From the NCBI GenBank assembly GCA_011947345.1, contig JAAVTG010000570.1, positions 62,001 to 126,000 on the forward strand: DNA of 64,000 nt, read 5' to 3'. Under the pieces are notes generated by a model that was not told the DNA's origin, searched no databases, and saw only the letters and a program-made list of their open reading frames with translations. Below, one piece after another: positions 32,331-43,278 of this stretch (position 1 is the stretch's first letter; every line of letters starts with the position of its first letter). The translations under genes were made by a program, and so were the position numbers. This DNA is from Phytophthora quininea. Its lineage: Eukaryota; Oomycota; Peronosporomycetes; Peronosporales; Peronosporaceae.

Positions 32331-33924
32331 ATGCTCTTTTGCTCGCTGCGGTTGCTGGTGTCGCTCCCATATTCGGAGACTGCAACCTTACCTACACCAC
32401 TTCAGGTAGTGACGCTGACACCACAACTTCCAGCAGTGGATCATCATCGCTCCCCACCGTCGAGCTCGACTACACCACCGTCCAAGCCGTCGGAGGAAAC
32501 ACCACCGTCGGGTACTACAAGTACCAGAACATCCGATTCGCCAAGGTCCCCACCGGCGACCTCCGTTTCGCTGCCCCCGAGTGGCCCGACGTCGAGACGG
32601 AGACCAACACCGGCACCAACCTCGCAGATGCATCGGTGGACTGCTCGTCGGAGGAAGACTGCTTGTACCTCGACGTGTGGGCTCCTGCCGATGCTGCCGG
32701 TCGCAACCTCCCCGTCCTTGTGTGGACTTACGGTGGCGGCTTCACCGGCGGCTCCAAGTCGCAGAACACCCCGAGGGTCTGTTCGACCTGAGCCAGGACT
32801 TTGTTTTCGTAGCGTACAACTACCGTCTTGGAATCACCGGTCTCGCCACAGGCCCCACCTACCAACACGAAGGCGGTGACGCCAATCTGTGTGTCTGGGA
32901 CTCCCAGCACGCCTTCGAGTGGGTGCAGAAGTACATCAGCAAGTTCGGCGGCAATCCTGACGACGTGACTGCCATGGGCTTCTCAGCCGGCGGTTCGCAA
33001 GTGCTGTTTCAGATGACCCGCTTTGGCGGCAACGCGCCATCGCTTTTCCACAAGGCCTACGTGATGTCGCCGGGTTACGTTCCCGGCGCCGGTCACCACC
33101 ACGGAGAACAGTACTGGCAGAACGTGTCGTCCGCTGTGGGCTGTGATGGCGGCCATCTCGACTGCATGCGTCAAGTGAACTTCACGACCCTCACCGATGC
33201 CGCCAACGATGCAGTGTCCGAGTACACGTACCAGATGCAACCCCGTGTCGACGGCTTCATCATCCCGGACACGTACGAGGCCAACCTGTACCAGGGCCAC
33301 TTCAACTTCTCCGGTCCGTGCGTGATCTCCCACGAGCAGCACGAGGCCAACAGCCAAGCTTACGACGGCGTCGACTCGGAGGAAGACATTTGGACCTATC
33401 TCCGCATCTTCTTCCCGGCCATCACGGACGATGTGATTGAGGAGCTATTGGAGCTCTACCCGGCAGACGACTACGAGAGTGCCGGCCTCCGCTTCTCGGA
33501 CATGAAGCAGTCGTTCGACTTGACCGGCAAGAACCTCGCCCTCACCCACGCTCTGAACAACCAGACCTGGAACGCTGAGGTCGCACTGAGCTCCGCCACG
33601 CACGGCACAGACCAAAGCTACTACTGGTACAGCACATATACACTGTCGACGTCGTCCAGCAGTTCATCGGAGAGCACGACAACGACCACTTCTTCCACCT
33701 CGTCGGCTGTTACGGTTGGAAGCACCGGAAGTGGCATGACCGACGGAAGTTCCACTGGCGGCCCCAGTGCTGGCGGTGCCGGTGGCATGGGCGGCAGCTC
33801 GTCCGTGAACGCCACCGTCGCCATCATGATGCAGAAGTACCTGCTGTCTTTCGTGCTCACTGGCAACCCCAACACCATGTGGGCCGACGACAAGATCTAC
33901 TGGCCGCTGTACAACGAGTCGTAG
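32331..33924 (+). pseudogene. type-B carboxylesterase copy 4, truncated duplicate with own leader
   Basis: From 32429 to 33921 this is an almost exact inverted copy of carboxylesterase 3, including the same four-C frame break (near 32771-32774). The leader differs: starting at ATG 32331, a signal peptide of the form MLF-LLAAVAGVAPIFG appears if one T is added to the TTTT run. At the 3' breakpoint the coding sequence runs straight into a stop after WPLYNES, so the last roughly 33 residues present in copies 1-3 are missing. The nucleophile elbow and His motif remain. Truncation removes the final beta-strand/helix region, so the product is probably non-functional, though expression of a short enzyme cannot be excluded. 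Confidence 0.75.
32429..33921 (+). repeat. arm 2 of 1,493-bp inverted duplication
   Basis: Inverted counterpart of 28827-30319. The left junction is at TCCAGCAGTGGATC and the right junction at ACAACGAGTCG, after which the two loci have unrelated sequence. Equal arm lengths and near identity point to a recent duplication or gene conversion, or to assembly duplication. Confidence 0.85.
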
Positions 33925-34368
33925 CGTAGCGTACCTCATCGACTGCAAATCGGTAGCAATGCTTAAGCAACCTCAAACCAGTTGCAGACCACATGCTTCT
34001 TCTTCGCCTTGCGTGTCATGTTTGCCTTCGACATTGAAGTGGCACGCAATGTAGATGTAGCCATGTCGTCAAAACAACCCCATACTTAAACCAAGGTATT
34101 CACCGTCGGAACGTTTCATTGGCCCCGCACATCTGATTCCAATCTCCTCAGAAGTGCACTTGCATTGACTATTGGAATGTTGCGTTTTGTATGGCGACGC
34201 ATACGTAAAACCCAGCAGTTCAACTTGAGCCGTCGGACGTGACTCGCCGTGCTTCGTCAGCCCGCTGTCGCGCCCATACCTCGTCATTCTTCACTTGCGC
34301 TCTCTCCTGCTGCGTCTATTCTCTCTATCGAGCCCTCTCCGAGCCCCCAACTCGCAGTATTCGCCCCA
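33925..34368. other. intergenic region upstream of PEX11
   Basis: About 440 bases between the truncated esterase and PEX11. It holds the initiator-like motif at 34284-34296. No other feature is supported. Confidence 0.4.
34284..34296 (+). promoter_or_regulatory. oomycete initiator-like motif before PEX11
   Basis: TCATTCTTCACTT is a close match to the oomycete initiator plus flanking region. It lies about 75 bases upstream of the PEX11 ATG and is followed by a pyrimidine-rich leader. Confidence 0.5.
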
Positions 34369-35296
34369 ATGGAAGCCAAAGCCCCGCTGTCCCTGGACGC
34401 CGTGTCCAAGCTCATCTTCTGCCTCGAGGGCAGGGACAAGCTGACCAAGGTAAACTACTGTTCACCAAATAAATTAAGCCCTCGCTCAGCTCTCTAACGC
34501 ACTCTCTGTCGTGTCCAAATGCCGTCTAGATGATGCAATACGGCAGTCGAGCCATGGCCTTCTACTTGCTGTCTGCAGACCCCAAGAGCGACGTCGGCCA
34601 GCGGCTCTCGGCGCTGTACAAGACCATGCAGCAGTCCAGGAAGGCCTTCCGCCTGGGCAAGAGCCTCACTTACTACAAGAAGCTGCAGACGCTGTCCAAT
34701 AACAAAGGAACGCCAGAGTACCAGCGTTACCTGCAGTTCATCCAGAACGTGGGCATGCTCGGCTACTTCCTGACGGACAATGCGGCCTTCTTCAGCAAGG
34801 CCAAAGTGCTCAATCTCAACGCCGAGGAGATCTCCCGACGTGGAGGCATCATGTGGTTCTGTGCCAACGTCGCCGGCTTCTTCTTGGCGGTGGACACGCT
34901 GAACGCCGACGTCGAGAAGGAAAAGTGCGTGCGAGACATTTTGGCCGGAGAGGACGACCCAACTCGCGTCGAGACGCTGCAGCAGCAGCTGGAGAGTCTG
35001 CGCAACGGCCGCTTTAAGAAGCTGCTGGCAGTGCTCAAAGTGCTTTGCGACCTCATCGTGTCGTCCAACACGAGCGGCGTGCGGTTGGCGGAAAGGATTA
35101 CAGGGACTAAGCTGCACGACGGTATCATTGGATCGGTGGGCTGCGTGTCGGCGGCGGTGGTGCTCTACAACACGTGGCCCAGTGCGCCGAAGAAAACGCT
35201 TCCACCGTGCGAGCAGAAGGACAACAAGAAGGAGGACGAAAAGGTGAAGAAAAAGAAAAGAAGGAGGAAAAGGAGAGCAAGACTGACGCTAAATAA
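34369..35296 (+). CDS. PEX11: peroxin 11 (peroxisome division), one-base frame break
   Basis: Peroxisomal membrane-remodelling protein of the PEX11 family. Exons 34369-34449 and 34530-35296 join across an 80-nt intron. The N-terminal LEGRDKLTK-MMQYGSRAMAFYLL contains the conserved amphipathic helix region. QNVGMLGYFLTDNAAFF and the C-terminal membrane segment (GIIGSVGCVSAAVVLYNTW) follow. One A appears missing in a lysine-rich tract near 35243-35250. Restoring it gives a Lys/Glu-rich C terminus ending KTDAK and a stop at 35294-35296, coding length 849 nt (282 aa). Without it the frame runs on into the next gene, producing a false fusion. Confidence 0.9.
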
Positions 35297-35534
35297 GCCA
35301 GCCAGCGCCAAACTCGCAGCACAAGAGCTCCGTTCGAATGGGGCTTCGACAAATGGGTGGTACGCCTGCATAGCTTTGTCCTTGTTGGTGTGCTTTCGCC
35401 CTGCAGTTTATACGAATAACACGATAAATACTCCTCGCCATGACCTGCAATGTGCAGAATACCATGGAGCTAGTCGTAGTAAGAAATTATCTGGTCGTTA
35501 CCACGAGCCAGCGAGTCGGGATCTCTCTTTTGGA

Positions 35535-38500
35535 ATGCAACGCAGACCGCGCGGCGAGTCGCTGAGTGCTCGTCTACGGTCCGAGGTGCAAGTGTCTGCA
35601 TCGCTCTGGAAAATCGGCACCTCTGCAGACAAGAATGCAGCCGTCCTGGAAACGAAGCCACGTCTTATTAGCCGCCCGTCAACAGGAGCTGCTTCATCTG
35701 GAAATGTAAGTGTGATATGGATTTCATCAACTGAACTATTTGGTTGACTATTTATCTGTATTGTTCAGGCGGAAGATGGCTATCCGTGTCCTCGAGAAGT
35801 GAAGCCGCTGATCTTCTTCTACAAGTATCTGCAACCGATCGGAGCTGCCGAGACGATTGGAGCAGGAGGAGGCGATAGCAATTCCAGCACTAGCTCCAGC
35901 TCGCAGAGAAAGCTGCGACTCAATTTGCCGCTCACGATGGTGTGTGAACGCGCAAACGGCCAAGAGATTGTGCTCTGGTTGCGTACTGACACTAACGGCA
36001 ACGTCGTTCGAGAGGAGAAGACAGTGCTCTGGAGGAAGAGGCTGATCAACGATCTGACGTCCTCTCCGTTTTCCCCAGAGTCTCATGGCCCTGAAAGTGA
36101 GCAGGTGCTGGCAGTACGAAGTGTAGCTCGATGGAAGAGCAGCAGCAATTCGAGCGGTGGCAGTGCAGTTGTACTCACTCGAAAGACGATTGACCCCATT
36201 CTGGCTGTTCCTTGTGAGCTACCGATATGCGTGCAGCAGTTTGTTCACTGTCGTGGGACTCAAGCCAGCGTCTACCGCGTTTTCTGGTGCGAACAAGAGC
36301 GCAAATGCTACGCCGTCAACCTCACAAACAGGTACGTTCTCACCGACATTTAATGCACTGCATGGTGACTGACACTGTGGTCGTCTGTTAGTGTAGTTTG
36401 AGAAACAACGAGGCAGCAGAAAATAATAATGACGATGTTGGAGCCCCGATAACAACGCCATCAATGAATGGCATCCAATCTGGCAACATCGCGGCCGTGA
36501 ATGCCGCATTTGAAGCGGCGATGATTCCAGCAGCTCAGCTCGCAAAGTTCTACTGCGTGACCATTTCTCCAGACGCGCGATCCTGTGCACGATGGCCCAA
36601 ACTCCGTGGTGCGGCGATATCCGAAGGCATTCAGGCCACTTCTCGCCTAGTAGAACATTTGCAGCTGCAACTCCCAACGCTGCGCTTTCGTTCGATGACT
36701 GTGGACTTTATCAAGGACACGACTGGTACGTGGTGGTTGACGAGGGTTATCGATTTCCAAGCCTCGAGCTGCGTCGAGCCACTGAGAGACGGCGACGGTG
36801 GATTTGGGTCGCGCGATTCCGCTGTATTGATACCGGAGTTCTTGCGTTCGAAGGATGGCCGATCCACACAGCAGCCGTTGGAAAGCGAGTCGCCCGTACG
36901 AGAGTCTGCGCCGATGCAAGTGGAGGAACCAAACAACCCCATGAACGCGCGGATTTGCTTCCTGTGCAGCTCGACATGTGAACTTTCTCCAACGCTCCAG
37001 AGCGAGCTGGTGGACATGCTCAAAGGCCACAGTGAAGACGAGTACAGGGAACAAAACACGATTACGATGGCGATCCCAGTAGCGGAAGAGTTTCGAATGA
37101 CTCTGACAATGGCGCTCGACACGATTTTTGCCATGCGTCAACGCGGGATCGTTTTTCCGCTGTGGGAGACCGCTGTTCAAACTGTGCGGAAAGCGCATCT
37201 ACGGGATGTGTGCGACTTCCAAGTGTGTTTGCTGTGCTACCGCATCTACCAGCAGCACCAGCGACTGCAGCGGATTTCCCGTGAATTGCACAGCGTGTGG
37301 TCCCCTGGTGTATTAAGCGGCTTGGAACGACCAGAACAGGACAACGAACAAGCTAACAAAGTTGACGTTGACAAAGGAATTGGAATGGCCGCTTCCGCCG
37401 CAAGCGACCTAGCTGTCTCCAAGTTGCTTTCAACACCACTGCGAGTTAAGCTGCAGCTCCCGAACCGCATCTTAGCTCCCATCGAGGCTTTTCGCAATGA
37501 AGCAATTCCGTCCCAACTTCTTCGTAGCGGACACACACCGGATATACGTTCAACGCGGAATGCTTTGGCGCCCTTGCGAGGGGCTGAGATCGACCCAATC
37601 GCTACCCAACTTCGTCTTGTTTTCTTCTTCCATGAGTTGCAAGATGCCGGACCCCAACTCGTGCCCACAGACTTTTTCTTGGAGTACCAAATCGGCCAGG
37701 CGTCACTCGAGTGCATCTGGAAGGCAGTAAACGGCATACTCCAAATCGTTGGCAGCTATGCGAGGCTCGTGTACATTATCTCTGCGCCACACCGGAGGCA
37801 TTCAGTGAATTCTGCTCACAGAAGCATGTCCTTATCAAAATGAAGGCGAAATCAGGGTCACCAATAAGTAAAAGGGGAGGAGACTCGACTAGAGCCAACG
37901 TTGATGAGCCGAGGGATGTTCATTCCAATAGCTCCAGTGAAGAAGACGATATGACCGACCGCACTACCAAACACCGTGGCCGAAAGCGCCGTCGCAAGCC
38001 AAACGAGTTCTTCGGTTATAGTATGTTGTCTTTGAAGCCTCTCTTTACAGCTGCGAAAGGGTTTGGAAATTCGCTGCAGCCAGAGTGTCGAACGGATTAT
38101 CTGCTGGAGCTCCAAACGGTTTCCTATGGTCTGCTTACTCTCAAGTTGACCATCGGGCTTTTAGTCGACCCGGTGCCACTCGGAAATGTGCGCGATGTCT
38201 TGCGGGACCAAATCTTCCTCGAAGAGCAACCCCCACGGGGATCTACTGGCCCCCGCCAACATATTGCCTAACGGGGCTTGCTGTACCTCGAGACTGGGTG
38301 GGTGCTCTGATGCCGTCCGAGTACACGAAAATACTGCCGATGAACTCGCGTAAAGCCCACAACGCTCATCATGCGGGGCTGAATTCTCAACAAAGTTCAC
38401 AACGATCTCGCTCTCTGGTGCGACGAGACAGCTCCAACTTTATGGAGGCCAAAAGCGAGCTGTCAATTCCAAGGCCACAAGCAAGGCGGCTGAGTGTAAC

Positions 38501-40749
38501 CGGTAAAAGCCGAGCTCAATCTATTCGAGTGCTAGAGGCTTTCAATTCCAACAATCAAGAATCGCCGTCCAAGCAAGATGAGGAGGAGGAGGAAGAGATT
38601 GGGCATGCCTGTGTCGAACGCAATCCCGAGCTGATGAGTTTTGCAAACGTGGCGATGGCTGGCACAACTCTCACCCGGACGTGTTCAGCTGCGAGGCGGA
38701 TTGTGTTTCGGATCACTGACGACAAGTCTACCAACCGCTTTCCCACAGCTTTGCTCGCAGCAATTCTCCGGTATGCTAGCTTTTGCAACACCACCCCAGC
38801 CTCAACGAAGACATGGAAATCGCCGTCCACTTTCCGCTTTTCAAGGAGGTACTCGATGGACCGACTTTTGGCTGAAGTGAAACTCGCAACACTCCCCATG
38901 TTGGCGTTGATGGGCGAGCTGCTGTTTGTGCTGCTCCAAGACAACGTCGTGCCGTCGAGTATAAATGCTGGAGAGTTGGAGTCGCTACTGGAGCCGTATT
39001 GGAGACAAGACAGCGGGTGGCGTGCCATTTCCCGATCTCAAAGCAACTGTCTGCCAGATCACCGAGTGATTTGGAATCGCGCTATTCGACGATGGAGTGG
39101 CGCCGATTTGAATGACGACAGCGTACAGCATTTGACCTGGTCAGACCAGCAAGATGCTACCGAGACCAGCAGGAAACTGCCAGTGAAGTGCCATGCGGAA
39201 GCATTTGCGGCAGACGTCGGAGACTTTCGTTCGAAATCGTTTCACTTTGTGCTCTGCGAGTTGTTCGAGCAAATGGAGACTCTGGACAGCGGCTACATCG
39301 AGATTGCCGAGTTGCGATCACTCGCGAAATGCCTCCCTGGCGAAGCGAAGGAATCTCCGAGTCTATTGGACCCCGAGATCGGCACGCACGAACAGCTCTC
39401 ACAAGAGGACGTTGAAGCTTTGGTAGATCTCGTGAGCCAGCAACGGAGCCGAGCAATTCGCGCGATTCTTTGCTCACTGCTAGAGAGTTCAGTCATGACG
39501 GAAGCACTATCTCGTTTTGACCGAATAGGCTACGGTGAAATGAGTCTCGAAGGTACGTGGTCTGTTGGATGAAGGATGAGATCGTATGCGAATGACTTGG
39601 GTGAGGCTTATTGTCGCGATAGAATTCCGGGAGCTTGCTTCTGAAGCGATGCTATCCCAGCGCAAGATTTTCAGAGCTTTTGATGAGGAGCCCAAGAAAT
39701 CGTACGTCAGTTTTTGCCTGCGCCATGGATTTGTGGCGTTTTATGGCAGTGATGGTGTCTGTGTTCGCTGTACAGCCGAGGTAAGGCCAGCCTGCCAACT
39801 GTTCATATTTTCTACCGTGGCTTAACGGGGTTGATGTTCCAGTATCACAAGAGAAACCTGTCAAAACCCCAACGGCAACTCCACCAATTTCGGCAGTCAG
39901 TGCAGATGCGTCTGCTGAAGCGAGTCCTTCTCGAGTTGCTGCTGACGACCCACCAACGACCAGTGATGAACGCATGCTACTGGAGCAAAGCCTGGAGCTT
40001 CCGAAAGACTCGAGACGCTCGACTTCGCCATCGGTTCTAGTGAAACCTTCTAGTGCGCCGAGCTTGAAAGATCAAGTCGAGCGCGTATTGCTTGAGAATG
40101 GACGGCGATCTGGCATTCTCGGGGTCTCAGACAGCCGCCAAATGTTGGACTCGGCGCTCGACTGCATGCTTGATCGACTGCAAATGGCAGAGCGAACGAT
40201 TGTATCTGGAGACACACCAGGTGCAGATCGAAGACCGTCTTCAGCAGGTGGACGATCTCGAAAAGCTTCGACCGCAGGAGGATTGAATGGGATGCAAACC
40301 AGTGCTTCGTGCGTCGAATTGGACATGGGAGCTGCTGCAAGAAAGAGAATACCCAGTTCAGCATCGACAACAGCAATCGAACGAATTAATGAGACTGGAC
40401 CTGAGGTCGTCACAGTTACGACGAAGAAGATCAAACGCAAAACTTCCAGGAAGGCAGCACGACGTTCAAGAGCGTCAGAGGCACTTCCGACGTCAGCTTC
40501 GTTGTCCCATTTGCTGCGTATGGAGTTTAGCGATCAAAAGCGAAAACTTACTACAAGCGCCAGCGAAGACATCATTGGGAGAGCAGTGCGTGTCGAAGAG
40601 AAACGAAAGCAGGTACGACTGCTCGTACAATTTCCATCTTGGCCATGATTAATAATGACTTCTTCTATGGTGTGCAGTTGGACCGACTGGTGCTTGCTGA
40701 AGTCCAGGAAGTGAAAAGGCGACTGGCGAAGCTGCTCGATGAGGAGTGA
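35535..40749 (+). CDS. large EF-hand and Cys-cluster protein, function unknown
   Basis: Predicted protein of about 1,605 aa. Exons: 35535-35705, 35769-36331, 36397-39552, 39623-39701, a possible 5-nt exon 39776-39780, 39843-40612 and 40678-40749. Two missing bases (near 37740 and 38235) plus these exons give a length divisible by three. Mid-protein Cys pairs (ICFLCSSTC and VCLLCYRIYQQHQRLQ) look like a zinc cluster. Two EF-hand-like helices-loops follow (FEQMETLDSGYIEIAELRSL; ALSRFDRIGYGEMSLEEFREL), the second formed only after splicing. The C terminus is Ser/Lys-rich, then coiled coil. I do not recognise the family. The architecture would suit a calcium-responsive scaffold. The stop lies 16 bases from the stop of the convergent methyltransferase. 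Confidence 0.65.
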
Positions 40750-40765
40750 ACAGACTCGCTCTCTT

Positions 40766-41432
40766 TCAACGACAGTCTTTCATCCGGTAAAAGTACCAGC
40801 GCAGTCCTCCCTCGCGCTCGCTCCAATGTGGTTTCCACTCAGGTACACGGAACTACAATCAAGAGAAGGAAACAATGAGTTACTGTGTGATAATCACTCG
40901 CCATTCTTCCTTCTCTTACCCCAATCGACAGCACGTTCGCCTCCTTCCTTAGCTGCGTCTTCAGCCTCTCTGCAATGCCAATTAACGACTCTGCGAACGC
41001 GTAGACAATCACCAACTTGGCTCTCGAGATGTCCATCGCCATGACGTCGCCACACTCCACTCGGATCTTGTGCTCCAGACTGCGCTTCTCCACTTCGCCT
41101 CTCGCTCTGCGCACCAGTTGCGCATCCAACTCCACCCCCAACGCACTGCAGCTGAATTTGCTGACGCCAGACACGAGCCAGCGACCGTCTCCGCAGCCCA
41201 AATCCACCAGCAGGTCGCTTTCCTGCAGGGCCACGTCGGGGGACTGCTGTATCTTGGTCCACACTGCGTCCATCAGGGCGACTGGGGACGGACTGAAGGG
41301 TGCGAACAGCTCCTTCTTGGGCTCGTCGTCCTGCTGCAGCGTCAGCGCGTCATGGGCGCGAGCTTTGGCGGCCTGGAGCAGCAGCTGACGCACTTGGCGA
41401 CGGCGTTCGCCTGCAGTTTGGGATGTAGCCAT
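40766..41432 (-). CDS. class I SAM-dependent methyltransferase, FAM173/ATPSCKMT-like
   Basis: Seven-beta-strand methyltransferase of 199 aa, exons 40920-41432 and 40766-40852 (67-nt intron). The AdoMet-binding motif is LLVDLGCGDGRWLV, with ALGVELDAQLV as the acidic-loop motif and VECGDVMAMD as the third motif. The preceding FAPFSPSPVALMDAVW resembles the PF.PTP..V..ML segment of FAM173 (ATP-synthase C-subunit and adenine-nucleotide-translocator lysine methyltransferases). The last exon adds FRVPEWKPHW. A mitochondrial lysine methyltransferase role is an inference; no clear transit peptide is seen. It is divergent from the NOL7-like gene with 68 bases between starts, suggesting a shared promoter. 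Confidence 0.8.
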
Positions 41433-41500
41433 GTGTCAAAGCGGTCGACCAATCGCAAGTGGCGATTTTGACTGGAGGCCCATCGACACAATTGAATAAG

Positions 41501-42158
41501 ATGGCCGCCAAGCAGAGCAAGGTGCCCGTGCCGTACGATAGCGACAGCGATGAGGCACCCGAGGTGGTGACCAAACAGAGCGCCGAGCAGCAGGCCCAGC
41601 AGCAGCAGAAACAGGAGCAGGAGGCGCGTCTGCAGGCCAAGAACGCGGCCAAGAGGTGCGTCACTTGTGCAGACCGTTGAGATAGATGCTAAACTAATGA
41701 TTCTTTGAAATGCTTGTAGGAAGAGGAAGACGAAGAAGACGGAGAGTGAAGTACCAGAGCTTCCTGATGAAGTTCTGACGGCGGTGGCCGCGAGAAATGA
41801 GTGGGTTATGAGCAGATATTTTTTTTTTAGAAGTGCGAGATGCTGAGGGTTTGCTGCTCGTAGAGAGGAAAAAGCTGTCGAGGAGGAGGAAGCTGTCGAG
41901 AAAGCTCGAGCCAAGAAGCGCCGTGCAGACGCCAAACTGGTCAACTTGATGGCCAAGAAGTCGCACACGAGGCAGTTCGGCAATATTGAGGTCAAGACGC
42001 TGGACGCGGTGGAGACTGCCAAGGCCAGAGAGCTGTCGGACAGTGCCAAGGACTTCTTAGCGCTGCGTGGAGCGCCCACCCGACCCAGGATGAATGTGCT
42101 GGAAGGACATGCAACACTCTTCACCAAGAAGCAGAAGCAGCGCAGCCAGCGGGTGTAA
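41501..42158 (+). CDS. NOL7/UTP16-like nucleolar protein
   Basis: Small basic protein of 176 aa. Exons 41501-41655, 41720-41800 and 41864-42158 are joined by two short introns and total 531 nt. The N-terminal acidic DSDSDEAPEVV segment, the Gln/Lys-rich helix and the LPDEVL segment recall the layout of human NOL7 (DDEAPEE..., LPDTIL...). The C terminus is Lys/Arg-rich with FLALRG and MNVLEGHATLFTKKQKQ. NOL7/Utp16 proteins act in the small-subunit processome in early 18S rRNA processing. Assignment rests on motif order, not strong identity. No frame break is present. Confidence 0.65.
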
Positions 42159-43278
42159 GCGATGATGAAATAGTACGTATTGATTTCACCAAGAACCGTT
42201 TAACCCCTTTACCCCCGCTATCCGGGACGTGCAAGTAGCTACTCCTTCCTACAGCATCAGCAGGTTAATGCCGGAGACCACCGGCTATCCCGGTGCCACC
42301 CGCAGGCACACACAGGACACTTGTGGTTTTTCAAGGCGCCACGCCGGAGGAAAAGCCTTCGTCATGACGGCTGTACCATAAGTTAACTGTTTCTACAGCT
42401 GGTACGCCGTCGCGTAGACGCTTGTGCTTGATTTTTCTCGTGCCTTGGGAGTTGAGAGGGGTCACATGGTCGCAGAGCTTGGAACGACACTTGAGAAGCC
42501 ACGGGGCTTTGACACACAAGGTCCCGCCTCAAGCACGGGCTCGAGGGGACCTCTAGCTGCATAGCCTCCGGTGGTCTTCGTTGCCAGATGCACACGTCGT
42601 GCATTACGCTGTCGGAATTCGGAGCTCGGAGCTTGGACTTGAGCGAGCAAATGGCGAACTGAGTGATGGCGCTGCCAGTTAGCGCACGAAGTGTAAAGCT
42701 CAGTTTCTGGTTGCTGCCAAAGTATGAAGCTTTATGCTGTATATGTTGGGGCTAGAATCGAGAACCTCAGAAGAAAGCTCTTCGCGAGGGAAGACGAAGA
42801 CAGAGCTCACCAGACATGTATTGACGGTGGTCGCTGCAATAAACGGGTGGGTTATGAGAAGGTTTTAGAGGATTCATTTCAGGTGTGTAAAAGTATGCAC
42901 ACCAGACACGGAAGACTTTCCATCCAGTCCACTTCAGATGGGCGCGAATTCGCTGAAGGAGCTGGGACTTCTGTGTCGAGAAGACTTGGCGGACATATCC
43001 AGACACTGGAGAAGTAGAACCTTCGATGGTGTTTGTGCAGTGCCGTCAAAGCTCCTAAGGTCTGATTTCCCAATTTCCAACCGTCCGTTTCGGTCGATAG
43101 CTCTCATCGATCGCCACGTTCAATCCGTTTTAATTGCGAGAGTCTTATGAGCGGAAAGCTTTGGTTGAACGAACTTTCGGGCCATTTTCACAACTTCCGT
43201 GCAGTCAGTGTCTTGGATGCAAGGCACCATAGAGGCCATTTCTAACGAGTAAATTATCCAAAACCAGCTCAGCCTTCT
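42159..43278. other. gene-free region with dispersed repeat copy B
   Basis: About 1.1 kb between the nucleolar-protein gene and the stop of the PDZ-PH-C2 gene. Its left part is the repeat at 42208-42759. The TGTTGGGGCTAGAA sequence near 42744 begins with TG and could be the edge of a retroelement long terminal repeat. The following 400 bases have no recognised coding sequence. Confidence 0.45.
42208..42759 (-). repeat. dispersed repeat, copy B (inverted relative to copy A at 3079-3275)
   Basis: Bases 42208-42386 and 42721-42759 match copy A in reverse orientation. The intervening 334 bases are absent from copy A. The matching part is rich in short palindromic strings such as CCGGTGGTCTCCGG. 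No open frame with a transposase or reverse transcriptase is present, so this is a non-autonomous or remnant element. Confidence 0.7.

Noticed and set aside
34530..35747. PEX11 fused to a downstream Ser/Arg-rich segment (405 residues)
   Set aside because: The fusion depends on one missing A in a lysine tract. The alternative frame ends naturally after KTDAK, and the downstream part belongs to the next gene.
42767..43006. Short minus-strand frame next to repeat copy B as a transposon gene
   Set aside because: Only 79 residues, no transposase, integrase or reverse-transcriptase motif.
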